Shown here one piece after another: positions 48,330-60,545 of a DNA stretch of 64,000 nt. The position numbers were made by a program, and so were the translations under genes. Positions within the stretch are counted from its first letter, which is position 1. Every line of letters begins with the position of its first letter. The notes beneath the pieces were generated by a model. That model made no database searches, was not told where the DNA came from, and worked only from the letters and a program-made list of their open reading frames with translations. Source of the stretch: Microcebus murinus (taxonomy: Eukaryota; Chordata; Mammalia; Primates; Cheirogaleidae); the NCBI RefSeq assembly GCF_040939455.1, contig NC_134120.1, positions 53,893,001-53,957,000 on the forward strand. The letters are read 5' to 3'.

Positions 48330-49010
48330 GTCGTTTGAACACAGTTACAGGCATGGAGTGGGAATGAGGTCGTGGGTGGGAGCAGGTCAGCAGAGTGGGG
48401 ACTTGAATGTCTTCGCTGGTCATGGAAGGAGGTTGCACTTGGCCCTGGAATTGCTGGTGGCCTTTGAGCAGGTAGTAATGTGCTCTTCTGATTTTTATTT
48501 CAGGAAGGCACAGGGAGGAGGGGAGGGAACTTGAGTCAAGAGACCCCTTAGATGAAAAGAAAGGACAACTTTAGAAATATGTAGGAGGTAAATTTTAGTA
48601 GCCACTTGGAGGAAGGAGGGACAACATAGTAAGAACCTGCTATGGTGACTGGTTTGGGCGAGTGAGTGGAGATATGTCCATTCACCAGACTGTGGACTGT
48701 GGGAGCTCAAATACTTTTGGGGAGTAAAGATGGAGAGTTCAGCTTTGCAGGTTTTAAGTTCAGTATTCCTTTAAAATCAAGTGAAAACATTCACCAGGCA
48801 GTTGGCAATGCCGTTGCGGCCTAGGGATGATGATTTCCGTAGGCTGGAAGTCGCCAGCATTTCTGGAGGTGAAGCCGTGGTTTGGATGAGGTCACTCGGC
48901 TCCTTTAGAGTGAGGAGGAGGAATGTTGAGAGGGAAGATGAGAATGAAGTTGAGAGGGAGATGAATGTTGGAGGGAAGATGAAACCCCGGGTAGTAGCAC
49001 TGTTTCAGGG
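48330..49010 (-). mobile_element. L2 LINE fragment
   Basis: AGCAGGTAGTAATGTGCTCT, AGGTAAATTTTAGTAGCCAC, GGAGATATGTCCATTCACC, and later GAGGTGAAGCCGTGGTTTGG and GGATGAGGTCACTCGG resemble antisense L2 blocks including the phrase on GATGAGATCACC. Diverged; boundaries approximate. The frame 48781-49155 overlaps its end and is not a gene. Confidence 0.55.
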
Positions 49011-49156
49011 GAGAGTTAATATCCAGTGCATACACCTACAGGTCCTCCTTCCCTGCGTCTTCCTCCACGCGTGCTTTAGTCCCGGTCAGGCACCAGGACA
49101 AACGGTGGCTGTGCCACAGCTGGGGCATCACAAGTCTTTCGTCCCCGTTCTTTGAA

Positions 49157-49385
49157 CTCTTCCTTTCTGCTTGTCATACGCCCTTTATCCCTTTTTCTCT
49201 TTTTCTCCCATCATTTGATTTCTCTCTTCACTGTTCATTCTTTGTTCCTTTTCATTCTATTTCTCTGTACCACATCTTTCTTTACCCTTCTTCTTTTTCC
49301 TCTTTACCTATTTATGCCTTTATTTCCCTTTTTTCCCATATTTCTTTCTTTTTATCTCCCTTTTTTCTTTATCTCTCACCTGTCA
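49157..49385 (+). repeat. Imperfect polypyrimidine tract, about 230 bp
   Basis: C/T-dominated low-complexity sequence, for example CCCTTTTTTCCCATATTTC and TATCTCCCTTTTTTC. The 78-residue Phe/Leu/Ser-rich frame over it is a composition artefact. Confidence 0.85.
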
Positions 49386-52300
49386 TAATTTTTTCCTGGA
49401 TGTTCTTCACCTGTTCCCCACCTTGATGTTTATGGCAATAGCTTATTATTGGCACCAGTGGTTTGTACTCTTTAAAATATATGACCCAGTATAAATCCTA
49501 AGCAACATTAGGCCCTTCCATGCCTAGATATCCAAACTAAACATTTTGGTTTAGTTTAAATACTGGGGATATGCTGGATTTTTGTGTCATCTGGCAAGCT
49601 CTCTGTGAGGCACAGCCTGAAACTACTAATCCAGTTGCCCTTGTGACCTTAACTAAATGTCAACTATCCCTCCAAGAGTCTGTTCCTGCTGGATTAATTT
49701 GTTATGCTACTGAGGATTCTCAGGTGGTCGCTAAGGTTATGTTATAAATTATGCATTGGAAGAGACTGCCCACAGCAGCATATGGCCTTGATCGGCTTTA
49801 CACCAAACACCAATAAGTCTTGTCAGATGTACATCTGATTATTTGCTAGATAACAATCTTGAAAGGGTTATCTTCACAACATGAGCCACTTTTGTACTTA
49901 CTTTTTCTGAAATATAGAATGTGTTCTTCCTCAGGCAAATTAGCCAATATACTATGCCTAGAAATACAAAACTTGTAAAATTTAGACTGGTTATGGGGTA
50001 CAAACTATCCTATTTCATAGAAATTCTTAAGACTTCTAATTGTTCAGGGTTTGTCACCCAAATTCAAGGGTAAATTGTAAAAGTAGTATTTTTAAGCAGA
50101 GCAGTTAAAACATGATATTAATCATAGATAAGTTGCTGGAGTGTTATCGATAAACACATTCTTTTTCTAACCAACCTTGTTTGGTTAGAAAAATACTGCA
50201 TTTATATTTGGAATTCCCAGATCTATATTTGAACTGATTTTGTTATTCCCAACTTTTCTGGGTCTTAGATTCCTCATTTGTATTAATAAGTTGTGAAAAT
50301 TGAGCCCGGAGATCTCCGCAGCTCTCCCAGTTACACAGTATCAGGTTTCCTGGCGGGTGCCAGCCTGTGGTGGCATCACGTCACGGGGACACAGCGGCGT
50401 TCTGGAAGTGCAGTGCGTGCTTCTCACTGAGTCACTGTTCACACCTCCCAGTGGGTCTGCCCCAGGCCCTCCCTGTTCAGTCCAGGCCCAGAGGTGTTGG
50501 TTAGTGAGTCCTTTCTCTCTCAGCCTCATGTTACCAGCTTCACGTGGGAGGGAAGGAAAAGAACCACCTCCAGTGTGGATTTCAGTGCATTATTTGTCAT
50601 GTTTATTGGTTAGAACCTAGTGCTTTCAAACTTGGAGTGCAATACTGTATGGGCTAGTCTGCTTGTGTCTCCTCAACCTGCAGCATCCTATGTCAGCCAA
50701 CGCAGAGAGATGCCACTGGTCGTAAAGACAGGCCGGGCCCAAGAGAAAGTGTGGATGAAAGAATTCATGGGTCTTTCTGGAAACACAATGGGACGTCTGT
50801 CCTGCCCAGCCTGGCGTTGCTGTCTGTGCTCGGCAGTGCGCCAGGCCGGCTCCTCCTAACAGGGCCGGAGGGGGACAGCTGCTCAGACCAGCGCTGCAGA
50901 GTTACCTGGCACTGCACTGGGGGCGCTGTCAGTTATTAGCTGAGCAGACATCGTTTTGCCTTCTGAAGGATGGGCTGTCTATAGAAAGTAGTTGCTGAGC
51001 GTGGGCCTCTAACAGAAAACATAAAATCTGTCACCTCATACTAACTCTTTTATTTAAAAATAGACAATAATGATTAAAAACTGCCATGACCATCAGTTTT
51101 ATTTGACTAAATGTTTTATGAATCTATCACGAATATATGACTAGTTGTTTTTGTTTTTGTTTATGAGCATTGATTAATCCATTTGGCCTTTGCCTAGACT
51201 AATAGAATCTGAAACCTTCTTTAAAAAACTTTTACAAAACATCTAAATTTAATTTTATCCCATAAGCAAAGCAATTTCTTCTTATTTTCCTTTTGCGAAA
51301 ATTATGTGCTCTCTTAAGGGTTTGACATTCTGTTGCAGCAAATGTTAAGAAACAATGTGAGGTAAAGATCTACAAAATAAAAATTCCACACATAGCCACA
51401 TGACAATATACTCTGAGAATTGATATAAGACAACTTGAGTAGGAGATATTTATTTTTTACTATGTTTCATCCATGCATAATTAAATATATTTGTATAAAT
51501 GAAAATACCTTCATTTTTAACATTTTTATAGGGAATAATTTATCTCAATAACATGTTTGACAGAATTTAGTATATAGGCACCATCAATTTTACCATGATT
51601 AATTATATTTACTAGTGTTTCTAAAATTGCTATAGATCTTTCAGAAGTTGGAAAACATTTGTATTAATTACAGTAATATCCCTGTCTCAGCCATTGTGGT
51701 ACGTAGAAATCACAGAAGTTATGGCTATTTGAAAATAATTAAAGAGAAATGCTTTCTAGGGCAAAATAGCAAATGGTCACTATTCTATTATACACCTGTT
51801 ACAGGTAAATAAAACTATTTTAATTCTGAAAAACTTTATCTCCTTTCTGTAACACATTTTAAGAGATGTACATTTTATAAATGCAGCATATATTATTAAA
51901 TATTTACCACACATTCTATTATATTGAAACAATACTGGTCCTCCCAAGAAGAAAATTACAATAAAAATGGGAAGTTTTTCTGAAGACATCATGAAACAAA
52001 AAAGATAAGAGAGAAAATTTGATGAAAGCCCTGTTTCTCAAAGAGATGCCTGCAGCGTGTGGCCAGGGGCCAGTTGACATTACCTATAGTTCCCCTGCCC
52101 CGCCATTCACTTACGAGATAGGCTTTCACTCCTGCTATACCTAAGTGTGACTTGTATGTGGTAAATGTCTTAGGTGTGGGTGCTTTATTTAAAATCCTGT
52201 TTCAAAATCCTCTTTCCTGAGATACATTAGACAGTCATATGTAGATATTTCATGATTATTATTTAAAATCTGTGGACTTAATACGCATTCATATAAATAA

Positions 52301-52609
52301 GAACCACATACTTTCGCATGCTTGAGGCAGGATGTGCACACGTGAACATGTATGGACGCTTTATCTCAGTCTTTCAGTTAGCTGCCATCCTTCAGATTTC
52401 CAGATGGTACCTGAATAGGCTTGTGATACGAGAGTATGTTGAACGAATCAACCTCTGTAAAGGCCTCTTCCAACCGGGCTTTATGCGATTGCTTTGATAT
52501 CTCCTACATAGTCCCTGTGTCTGGACTTAACCTAATGGAAGTCCTCTAAAAAGAAGATTTTATTTTAAAAAGAAGAGTACAGAATGTAGGCACCAGTTTT
52601 TTATCTTAT
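49386..52609. other. Intron sequence, repeat-poor, with a perfect hairpin at 50162-50193
   Basis: TTTTTCTAACCAA (50162-50174), loop CCTTGT and TTGGTTAGAAAAA (50181-50193) form a perfect 13-bp inverted repeat. 50290-50940 is a GC-richer patch with overlapping frames on both strands and no exon features. No transposon recognised. Confidence 0.5.
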
Positions 52610-52845
52610 AGGAGGAAAGTGTCAGAGAATAATAAGAGGTATTTAGAGTCTTACAAACTTGGATTCGTACCCCAGCCCTCTACTTGGTAGCAGTGTTGAT
52701 TTAAATGAGTTAACTGGCCTCTCTGAACTATTTTGGAGTGGTACTGATAATAGTGTATACTCCATGGAGCAAGCGGTGAAGATTAAATGAGATAATGTGT
52801 ATACTGATAATTAAAGAGCCCAGCAGTTGAACTTGGCCCAGGCAC
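52610..52845 (-). mobile_element. MIR-family SINE
   Basis: TTACAAACTTGGATTCGTAC, AACTGGCCTCTCTGAACTAT, GTGAAGATTAAATGAGATAA and AAAGAGCCCAGCAG match antisense MIR in order. Confidence 0.8.
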
Positions 52846-53374
52846 ATGGGTTGTATGCAGCAGAGCCTGAGCTAAATCCAAGTGTGTCTAACTCTGAACT
52901 ACCCTGCTATTTGGGCTCGTTGGAGTAAAACTCAAATATGCACCTTTCTCTGTAAAACTCAAGTATTCTTTGTAATCATTAGCTGAAAACACAGTACAGT
53001 TATCAGCTTATTATAATTTGCCAGTGCTTTAAGTCTACAAAAATTCTATCAGCATGTCTTAGTTGTCTTTTTGAGCCATCATTGGAAAACAGCTAAGTAA
53101 AAGCTTTTTCTACTTCCTCCTTTACAGAAGTGTTTTAAAAATCCTTTTGAATAGGTGTGTTTTGTGTCATTTGTTGATTTGTAAGTTTATTTCTGATGAC
53201 TCACACTAGTGAGCATGCTATATCCCTTGTTTTGCTTTAATGGATAAGGGAAATTTGTTAAATTTCATACGAAGCGGTGAAGCAAAGGCATGTTGGCTGC
53301 GCCCCTCCCTCCTCAGAGACACAGGCTGGTGTCTGGGCGCTTCTGAGGTGAGAGCGGGGCTCCGGGACAGCTGC
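52846..53374. other. Intron sequence, nothing recognised
   Basis: About 530 bases between two MIR copies, with no further repeat or exon signal. Confidence 0.4.
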
Positions 53375-53575
53375 CTTGCGCCCACACCTTGTTCTGTGGC
53401 TTGTTGGCTGTGTGATCATGGGCAAACCACCTAGTTAGTGTCCCTCAGTTTCCCCCAGCCATACCAAGGGCATAATAATTGTACTTACCTCATAAAGTAT
53501 TAAGAGAAAAAAACAAGTTAATAACTTTAAAGTGTCGGCCCCCAGTAAATATTAACTACGTTGATGATGTGTATA
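53375..53575 (-). mobile_element. MIR-family SINE
   Basis: GTTGGCTGTGTGATCATGGG, CAAACCACCTAGTTAGTGTC, CCTCAGTTTCCCCCAGCCAT, TAATAATTGTACTTACCTCA and AGTATTAAGAG match antisense MIR. Confidence 0.85.
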
Positions 53576-56500
53576 ATATGCTAGTATCCAAGCCGTTGCT
53601 GCCTGTCTAGTGTCGATACCCACTGCGTGCGTGCCTCCAAGTCCGCAAGCTCCTGCGTCTGGAAATGAGGAGCCATCTCTCCGTTAGAGAGGACCCCCTC
53701 CTTTGCCCGTGGAGAGCACCATTCCTTTGCACCCGAGGATGCACGCAGGATGCGTCTTTACTTGCAAAGATTGCCGGGAACACAGCCAGCAGGATTGAGG
53801 TAGCTCACTGTCCCCTTACCTTAAGGCCACACATTGGTGAAGGTGCTATAGCTGAAAGCACAAAGTATTATAAAATTACTCTTCAGCCACACTCACCCAC
53901 TAGTATTTCTTATACGGAACTGGATTATGGGAAAAAATGCTTTCTGAGCTCCAGATACTTCTGAGTGGGCATGGCCTTGGTATTAAAAGCAAATACTTTG
54001 GTATTAAAACCTGGGGTAGGAACGGAAGGACAGAGTTACCGTCTTCACTGTGCTTGAGGGCCTGGCGCGCGTCTGTGTGGACTCCCCGAGCCTCTCTTCA
54101 GTGCTGCTAATTACCACAGTTCTAGAATGAGGCCTCCTGAGCAGCTGGACTGTGCGCTCTTTTGCCCTGTGGCCGGGCACCTGCCCTGAACTTGAGCCAC
54201 GTTTCAGCAGAGCTGAATTTCTCACCAGCCATCTGAGGGCACATTGTCCTACTGATTCCTCATTTTAATGCGTGGTAACTTTCCAGCACAGCTCAATAGA
54301 ACTTGTTCTTTGTGTGTCTTACCTCTGAAGCTGAAGCCCTAGAGTTCATAGAAGGATGTTAAGAAAGGGTTGCATAATTACTACTAAAATTGATCACTCT
54401 TCATAGTGGATGACTCCAGATGGGTGTGTTGGCATTCCCAGCACCATCTACCCAAGCGCTTCGTGTTCTTCAGAGGTTGTGTGTCTCAATCCGTGTTGAC
54501 ATGAATTCATTCTCTAGTTTGTAGAGTGGGAAATACAGCATGAAAACTGAGCATATTTTTCTTGAGAGGATTATTGAAACCTGTGTCTTGGTTAGTCAGT
54601 CCAGGAATTCAAGCTTAATAATATCGTGTCTTCACCTCTTCCCAGTTTTGTTTTGTCATAATACATAAAACAGTAAAGAATATAAGGAAAAAATATATAC
54701 ATTAAGAAAAAATAGGTCAATTTCTAATCTGACTTCTTTGGGCAAGATTCATGATCCCTCTTCTTCTAACATAAATCTAAATTTATTTTTAACAGGGAAA
54801 GAGGTTATATCTGGAATTTTTAATTTAGATTCATTTGTAGAAAATTACACAAAATTAATTTTTAAAAAAAGATAAAGAAGTACCCAGTGTGTTAATTTGG
54901 AGAGAATTTTTTTTTAACAGATCTCAGCATTACAAGATTTAATACTCTATTGAATACTGTATTTCCTTGAACAGGAAAGGCATGTTTTTGCCCAGGTCCT
55001 CACAGAGTTTGCTTTTTAAAGTGAATAAAGCTTCACTAGACCAACTGGAAGAAGTTTTTATCATCGTTATATTCATATCTACTGTTTCCTGACTGGCAGT
55101 GCTACGTAGAACTCAAGTGAAGCTATTTTATGACTTTTATGAGCCAAGTAAACTTTGGCTCATTTATTAAATTTCAAGGTACTTCTACTTTTTTCTAAAA
55201 ACAAAACAAACTATTGGCAGGAATGTAGCCCAGGTCATCTTATCCGAGGCTGGCCCATGTTCTCTCTCCCACCCACTCTCAGGCACAGGTGCAGCTTCCC
55301 AACGTGCATTCTGCTTCTGCGATGGCTTATAGCAGCACCTGCCTGGATTCTGGAATTCCAGCGGGGACGCCTGGGATTTGGCACTTTCCTTACTCTTCCC
55401 TCATTATAGTGCAGACGGGGGCACTCTCCCCACATTCACACTCTTGAAGTGTTTGGGTACCATCTGTCTTTTCTATTAGATTATACCATGGTAAGGGCTA
55501 TGAGCTGATCCTTTCTAATCAACACCCATTCTCACACCTAGCAGAGCGCTTGCCCACAGTAGACATGCAGCATAAAAAGGCACTCTAATGCAAGCTCTTC
55601 CATGTAACGCTGGACTTTGAATAGCTTTGTTTTTTGTTTGTTTGTTTGTTTGTTTTTAATTTTCAGGGATGTAAGTTTTTGTAATACCTTAAGATATTTT
55701 ATTTATTTTTCTGTGCTGTATATATTCTGGTGGACAGAATCCCTGTTTGAAATAGTATGATTTTTTTTAAGTTGGAATAATAATTCTTTGGAATTTTAAT
55801 TTAACATATTAAAATAGTTGAAATAAATAAGAGTCTATTTAAATTCAGATATAGCTTAATTAAAAGAAAGGCTCATCATCATCATTTATTTAAACTATCA
55901 TTTATTTTGAGGTCACCTTTGAAATATTTTTTATAAATTGTATACTCCATTGCATTTTTTATAAGCAACATCAATTTAAATTAAAAATTCTTATATTCAA
56001 AAAATGAATAATCCACCTCAGGATGAATTTTTTTACAGTATGGGCATTCGTCCTCAATATAAGTTAGAATATCCAGTTTTTCAAGTGACCTGGTCAGTGG
56101 TTTGCAGTGGAAATGGCCAGGCCCCTTCTCAGTGGCTGTGCTGAGCTCCGAGTGACTCGGCCCGGACTCCATCCCCGGCAGCCCTTCGCTGTTCACTAGC
56201 TCTCACAATGCATCGTTGTATGGTGTCACTCCTTCGCGTGTGTTTGATAAGAATCTGTGATAACATTGGTTCATTGACCCTATGTCAGAACACAAACACT
56301 AATAGGAACAAATTCAGGAAAAGGCCTTTCATGAAAATGCCTAGTGTAAGTGCGTAGTTATTGAGAGCTATCAAAATGCCTTCAGTCCTTCTACCTGGCT
56401 CGTCTAAAAACATGGGTTCTGGGTTTGGAGTCAGCAGTCAGGAGTTGAAGGAATTAGCCACTCTTTAAAGAGAATTGGCCGCTGTCACTGCCTAAATTCG

Positions 56501-56605
56501 TAGGTATGGCCCTGACCTTTACTCAAAGGGAAGGGAGGAAAAATCTCAGAAATGTATTAAGATCTTTAAAATGAAGAGCTGACATAGCTATAATTGGAAA
56601 TCTTA
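53576..56605. other. Intron sequence, nothing firmly recognised
   Basis: A possible weak L2 3' end lies near 55480-55590 (CACACCTAGCAGAGCGCTTG). A short (GTTT) run is near 55635. The minus-strand frame 55981-56196 contains ECPYCKK, but I see no complete domain, no start context and no homology I can name. Confidence 0.4.
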
Positions 56606-56835
56606 TTTTTTCTTGTTTTTTATTTCAGTATATTATGGGGGTACAAATGTTTAGGTTACATATATTGCCCTTGCCCCCTAATCCCTAGAGTCAGAGCTTC
56701 AAGCCTGTCCATCCCCCAGATGGTGTGCATCATACTCATTATGTATGTATATACCCATCCCCTCTTCCCCCTCCCACCTGCCCAATGCCCAATAAATGTT
56801 ATTCCTATATGCACACTTAGGTGTTGATCATTAAC
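56606..56835 (-). mobile_element. Young 5'-truncated L1 LINE 3' end
   Basis: Antisense L1 3' UTR of strepsirrhine type: AGTATATTATGGGGGTACAA, TAGGTTACATATATTGCCCT, CCCATCCCCTCTTCCCCCTC and CACACTTAGGTGTTGATCA. Flanked by perfect 11-base direct repeats TGGAAATCTTA at 56595-56605 and 56836-56846. About 230 bp remain, so it is heavily 5'-truncated. Confidence 0.9.
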
Positions 56836-57997
56836 TGGAAATCTTAACTCAGTAGCTATCATACAGGAGTGGTGTTACCCTCTTAGAGGACACTTGGAAA
56901 TGCCTGTGGCTGTCTTTGCTGAGAATTGCTTAATTGCAGTTGCACTTACTGATTGCATAGTTTTGTAGTCACAATAGTCAAGATTTTTCTTTTATAATTT
57001 GTCAAGTTAAGATTGACTCAGAGTTCTGGTCCTCAAGGTCACAGAAGGTATAGCTTAATGGTCATAATCATAACTGCCTACAGGGGCCAGTAGAGGTGAC
57101 CCAGGTGAGGACAGGTGAGTCCCTGATGAGAGCTTCAGTCAGGTATATTACACGTCACAGATCTCCCTGTCCCCCGGAGGAATGGAGAAATCTGGATTTC
57201 TTTTATTAAACCTTCTAATTTTTCTTGTTGGCAACTAATCAGTTTTTTAATGCTGTGTTGGCCAAATAAAGTAGGTGTCTAGTCACCAGTTTGTGATTCT
57301 TAGTTCTATTTTAAGAAATATCAAACAGGAGACATGTAAATCACTCCACTTTAAAAATCTTTTGTCACCTGTGTGTTTCTGGCTATAGGTTTTGTCTTAT
57401 ACCAGGAAAGGCAACAGACCCTTTCCTTGTCTGCACCTCCTCTCTGCCCATGTACTCATCCATACCCCGAGATGCTCGCACATGGTGAAACTGGCCTGTA
57501 ACCTCCTTGGTGAATAGGTGGCTCCTACTTGAACATACAAGAAAACTTAAGCATTGGTTAGCTTGTTTGTAGGTGATAGGGCTAGACGGTTCAAAATAAA
57601 TTCCCCTCCCGTTTATAATTAGAGCTCATCCCCATGATGTACACTTGGAACTGCTGTTGGCTCCTCCATCCCTCCCTAATCCAGCCTGGAATCCTGGGCA
57701 CTCTCAGCAAGCCTCAGATAGTAACATCTATTAGTGCGCTTTCACTCAAAAGATTAAAGTTGAGTTTCTTAAATTCTGTTCACGTGAATCACCTTTCTGG
57801 TCACCAAAAACAATCCCCCCAGTGTAGGAGAGAGGAATAGGCTGCCCCTGGCCATGCTCACATCTGCAGATGGTTCCCGGGAGGGAAGCCAGCCCACCCC
57901 AGCGAGCCTCACTCGACTTCCTGAGCCCTGAGTATGCCTCATCCAGCCCAGGTGATGAAAGCAAGCGGCCTGGAGATCAGACAAGAACAGGGCTCTT
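56836..57997. other. Intron sequence, nothing recognised
   Basis: No named repeat. Overlapping opposed frames at 57634-57840 and 57746-58056 are unsupported; the latter runs into the Alu tail. Confidence 0.4.
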
Positions 57998-58249
57998 TTT
58001 TTTTTCCCAGACAGAATTTTGCTGTCACCCAAGCTAGAGTGCAGTGGCATCATCATAGCTCACTACAACCTCAAACTCCGGGGCTCAAGTGATCCTCCTA
58101 CCTCAGCCTCCTGAGTGGCTGGGACTACAGGCATGCACCACCATGCTCTGCTAATTTTTCCATTTTTTTGTAGAGACAGAATCTCACTCTTGCTCAGGCT
58201 GGTATTGAACTCCTGACCTTAAGCGATCCTCCAGCCCCAGGCTCTCAAG
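57998..58249 (-). mobile_element. Alu SINE (copy F) with target duplication
   Basis: CCCAGACAGAATTTTGCTGT, GCATCATCATAGCTCACTAC, GTGGCTGGGACTACAGGCAT and TGTAGAGACAGAATCTCACT, ending in a shortened second segment. Flanked by GAACAGGGCTCTT at 57985-57997 and 58250-58262, a perfect 13-base duplication. Confidence 0.95.
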
Positions 58250-59949
58250 GAACAGGGCTCTTGCTAACATGTGGATGCTGATTTATTTATGTGCCTTTTT
58301 TGCTGGATTTGAGAAGGAAGATTTATTAAGCACTGTAATCTGAGAATGAGAGTGTATATTTCCCTATATGTCCATCACCACACCCCACCCCCACATACAC
58401 ACACACACCTTTATGGCCAGTCTTTAAGGAAGAGAATACAGATTTCAGTAATCTTCAGGGCCCTGCTGTTTCTAAGCGGCCCAGTGTCTAGTCCACAGCC
58501 TCATGGCCCCAGTCGGTCTTGACATCAGGCTGCAGTTGGGGAAATGTTCTGCTGCTTTTGGCTACAGCAAATACTGGAGCTTTCAGGGCACATCTAACAC
58601 AGCCCCAGCCCTGTCCCCTCCCTCAGCTGGCTCCAGTGCCTCCCTGCACCCACTGTGCACATGCCTCACGGCCCACACAGCTCAGTCCCGACGGCCAGGC
58701 CAGCCCACCTGCACTCCTTAGCAGGCAGTTGCCCAGGTGCCTGAGCTGGACCTGCTCAGCTTCAGGATCACTTTAATTTTCTGCTGTCCTAATTGTGCTG
58801 GCGCCTAGGCTTAAATGACCATCCCTCAGGATGTCCAGACCACTTCTAACTCTTGTCCCAAAACTTCTCCCTAAATTCTAAAATTGTGACTTTTTTTAAC
58901 CTGGAACTTCAGGGTGCTAGCCTGATTCTCTCAGCTTTGCCTCACTTTCTATTAAGTCTAGCTTGTTGAGCGTCCCCTCAAAGAACGACACACTCGTCAG
59001 TCCTCAGCCTTCCAGTGGTGAGGTCCAGGCTCTGTCCCCGTATAATTACTCTGCAGTGAGTGTCCTCTGCCCTCCACAGCCTGTACCCAGGTTGCTAGTA
59101 ATGGCTCCCAAGGGAAGTCTGCCAGGCTCAGAGCCCTGGGCAGTATCTTACCAAAGGAACACATCAAAGTAAATGGTTCTAATCCCGAGTACCTTTTTAC
59201 TTTTATGAGTGACACTGATGTAAAGAACAACAGCAACAAAATTTAACTGGTTATAAGTAGCTAACTGAAATGATAATTCATTCTGTGAAGGCAGAAACAG
59301 ACTCTGGGAAGAGGGTGGTTGATTAATGAACACCATTAACAAGTTCACGGTTTCAAGGGTCAAAATTACAGATCTGACTGTGTATAGGGTAGCACTTTCC
59401 ATTGACTTTCAGGTACTTTTCCTAACACAAAAAGTAAAGGACATTACCATATTATTTTTAAATACCACATGTGCTATGACTTATAAAATTTTGAATTCTC
59501 AAAAACATCTTGAATTACTGTCCTGACCGGTGTATTCACTTTAGCATTTTTTAGTTAAATTGAGGGCACATAGCAATCATTTCTCTTTCAAACGTTACAC
59601 TTCTATTATAATTTTAGTGGTATTATCTGAAGAACTTATAACCATTAAACTGAAGCTTTGAACAAATAACAAATCAAGTTAAGCTAAGGTAAATGAAATA
59701 GCCATAATGAACAATCCATAAATTAAGAGAGATACTAAGCAGAATATAGAAAAAAAAATTAAAATAGATTTTTGGAATCTAAAATACGGTTTATTATCAT
59801 AACTTGAGAACCCACTGGATGAGGCTGTTTCAGCCAAGAAGTCTCTCACTTAGTTAATTTTGTGATTTGGCAAACACAGTCTCTTGAACTTATTTCTCTA
59901 GCAGCATGTGACCCCTTTTATAGTTGTATGTCTGTTGGAGACGGCACTA
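58250..59949. other. Intron sequence, nothing recognised
   Basis: A short (AC)n run is near 58395. 58500-58780 and 58960-59170 are GC-richer with chance frames on both strands. No named repeat. Confidence 0.4.
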
Positions 59950-60545
59950 CACTAGAACCCAGAAATGCAGCCCTCCTGTTTTTATTTACAAAAATGTCTT
60001 TCTAAACATATGTCCAAAAGAACTGAAAATAAGGATTTGAACAAATATTTGCATACCCATGTTCGTAGCATTATTCACAAAAGCTGAAAGGTAGAAGCAA
60101 TCCAGGTGTCCTTTGACAGATGAATGGATAAACAAAATGCTGTGTTTACATACACCGGAATATTATTCAGCCTTAAAATGGAAGGAAATGCTGACATATG
60201 CTTCAACATGGATGAACCTTGAGGACAATAGTGTGTGAAATAAGCCAGTTACAAAAGGACCAATGCTGTATGACTCTACTCATATAAGGTGCTTAGAGTG
60301 GTCAGAGTTACAGACACAGACAGTAGATGGTGGTTGCCAGGGACTTAAGGAAGGAGGGAATGTGGAATATTGTTTATCGGGTACAGAGTTTCAGTTTGGG
60401 ATGATGAAAAATTCTTGAGGTAGTTAGTGGTGAAAGAAGTACAACTACATGGATGTACTTAATGCCACTGAATTGTGCACATAAAAATGGTCAAAGTGGT
60501 AAATTTTATGTTATATATACTTTGTCACAATATAAAATGTTTTCA
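59950..60545 (+). mobile_element. L1M-class LINE, end of ORF2 and 3' UTR
   Basis: AGCATTATTCACAAAAGCTG, ATCCAGGTGTCCTTTGACAG, ATGAATGGATAAACAAAATG, GGAATATTATTCAGCCTTAA, ACATGGATGAACCTTGAGGA and TGGTGGTTGCCAGGGACTTA are the standard order of mammalian L1 3' sequence. The coding part is disrupted. Confidence 0.92.

Noticed and set aside
48781..49155. 124-codon frame with Arg/Glu-rich segment
   Set aside because: It overlaps antisense L2 sequence; the composition explains the charged run.
49152..49388. Phe/Leu-rich frame resembling a multi-pass membrane protein
   Set aside because: Translation of a polypyrimidine tract.
49532..49556. Inverted repeat AAACTAAAC / GTTTAGTTT
   Set aside because: Only 9 bp of stem in AT-rich sequence, which is common by chance.
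55981..56196. Minus-strand frame with ECPYCKK, like a zinc-finger or thioredoxin motif
   Set aside because: A single CxxC in 71 residues, no further domain features, and no retrocopy hallmarks such as an A-tail or target duplication.
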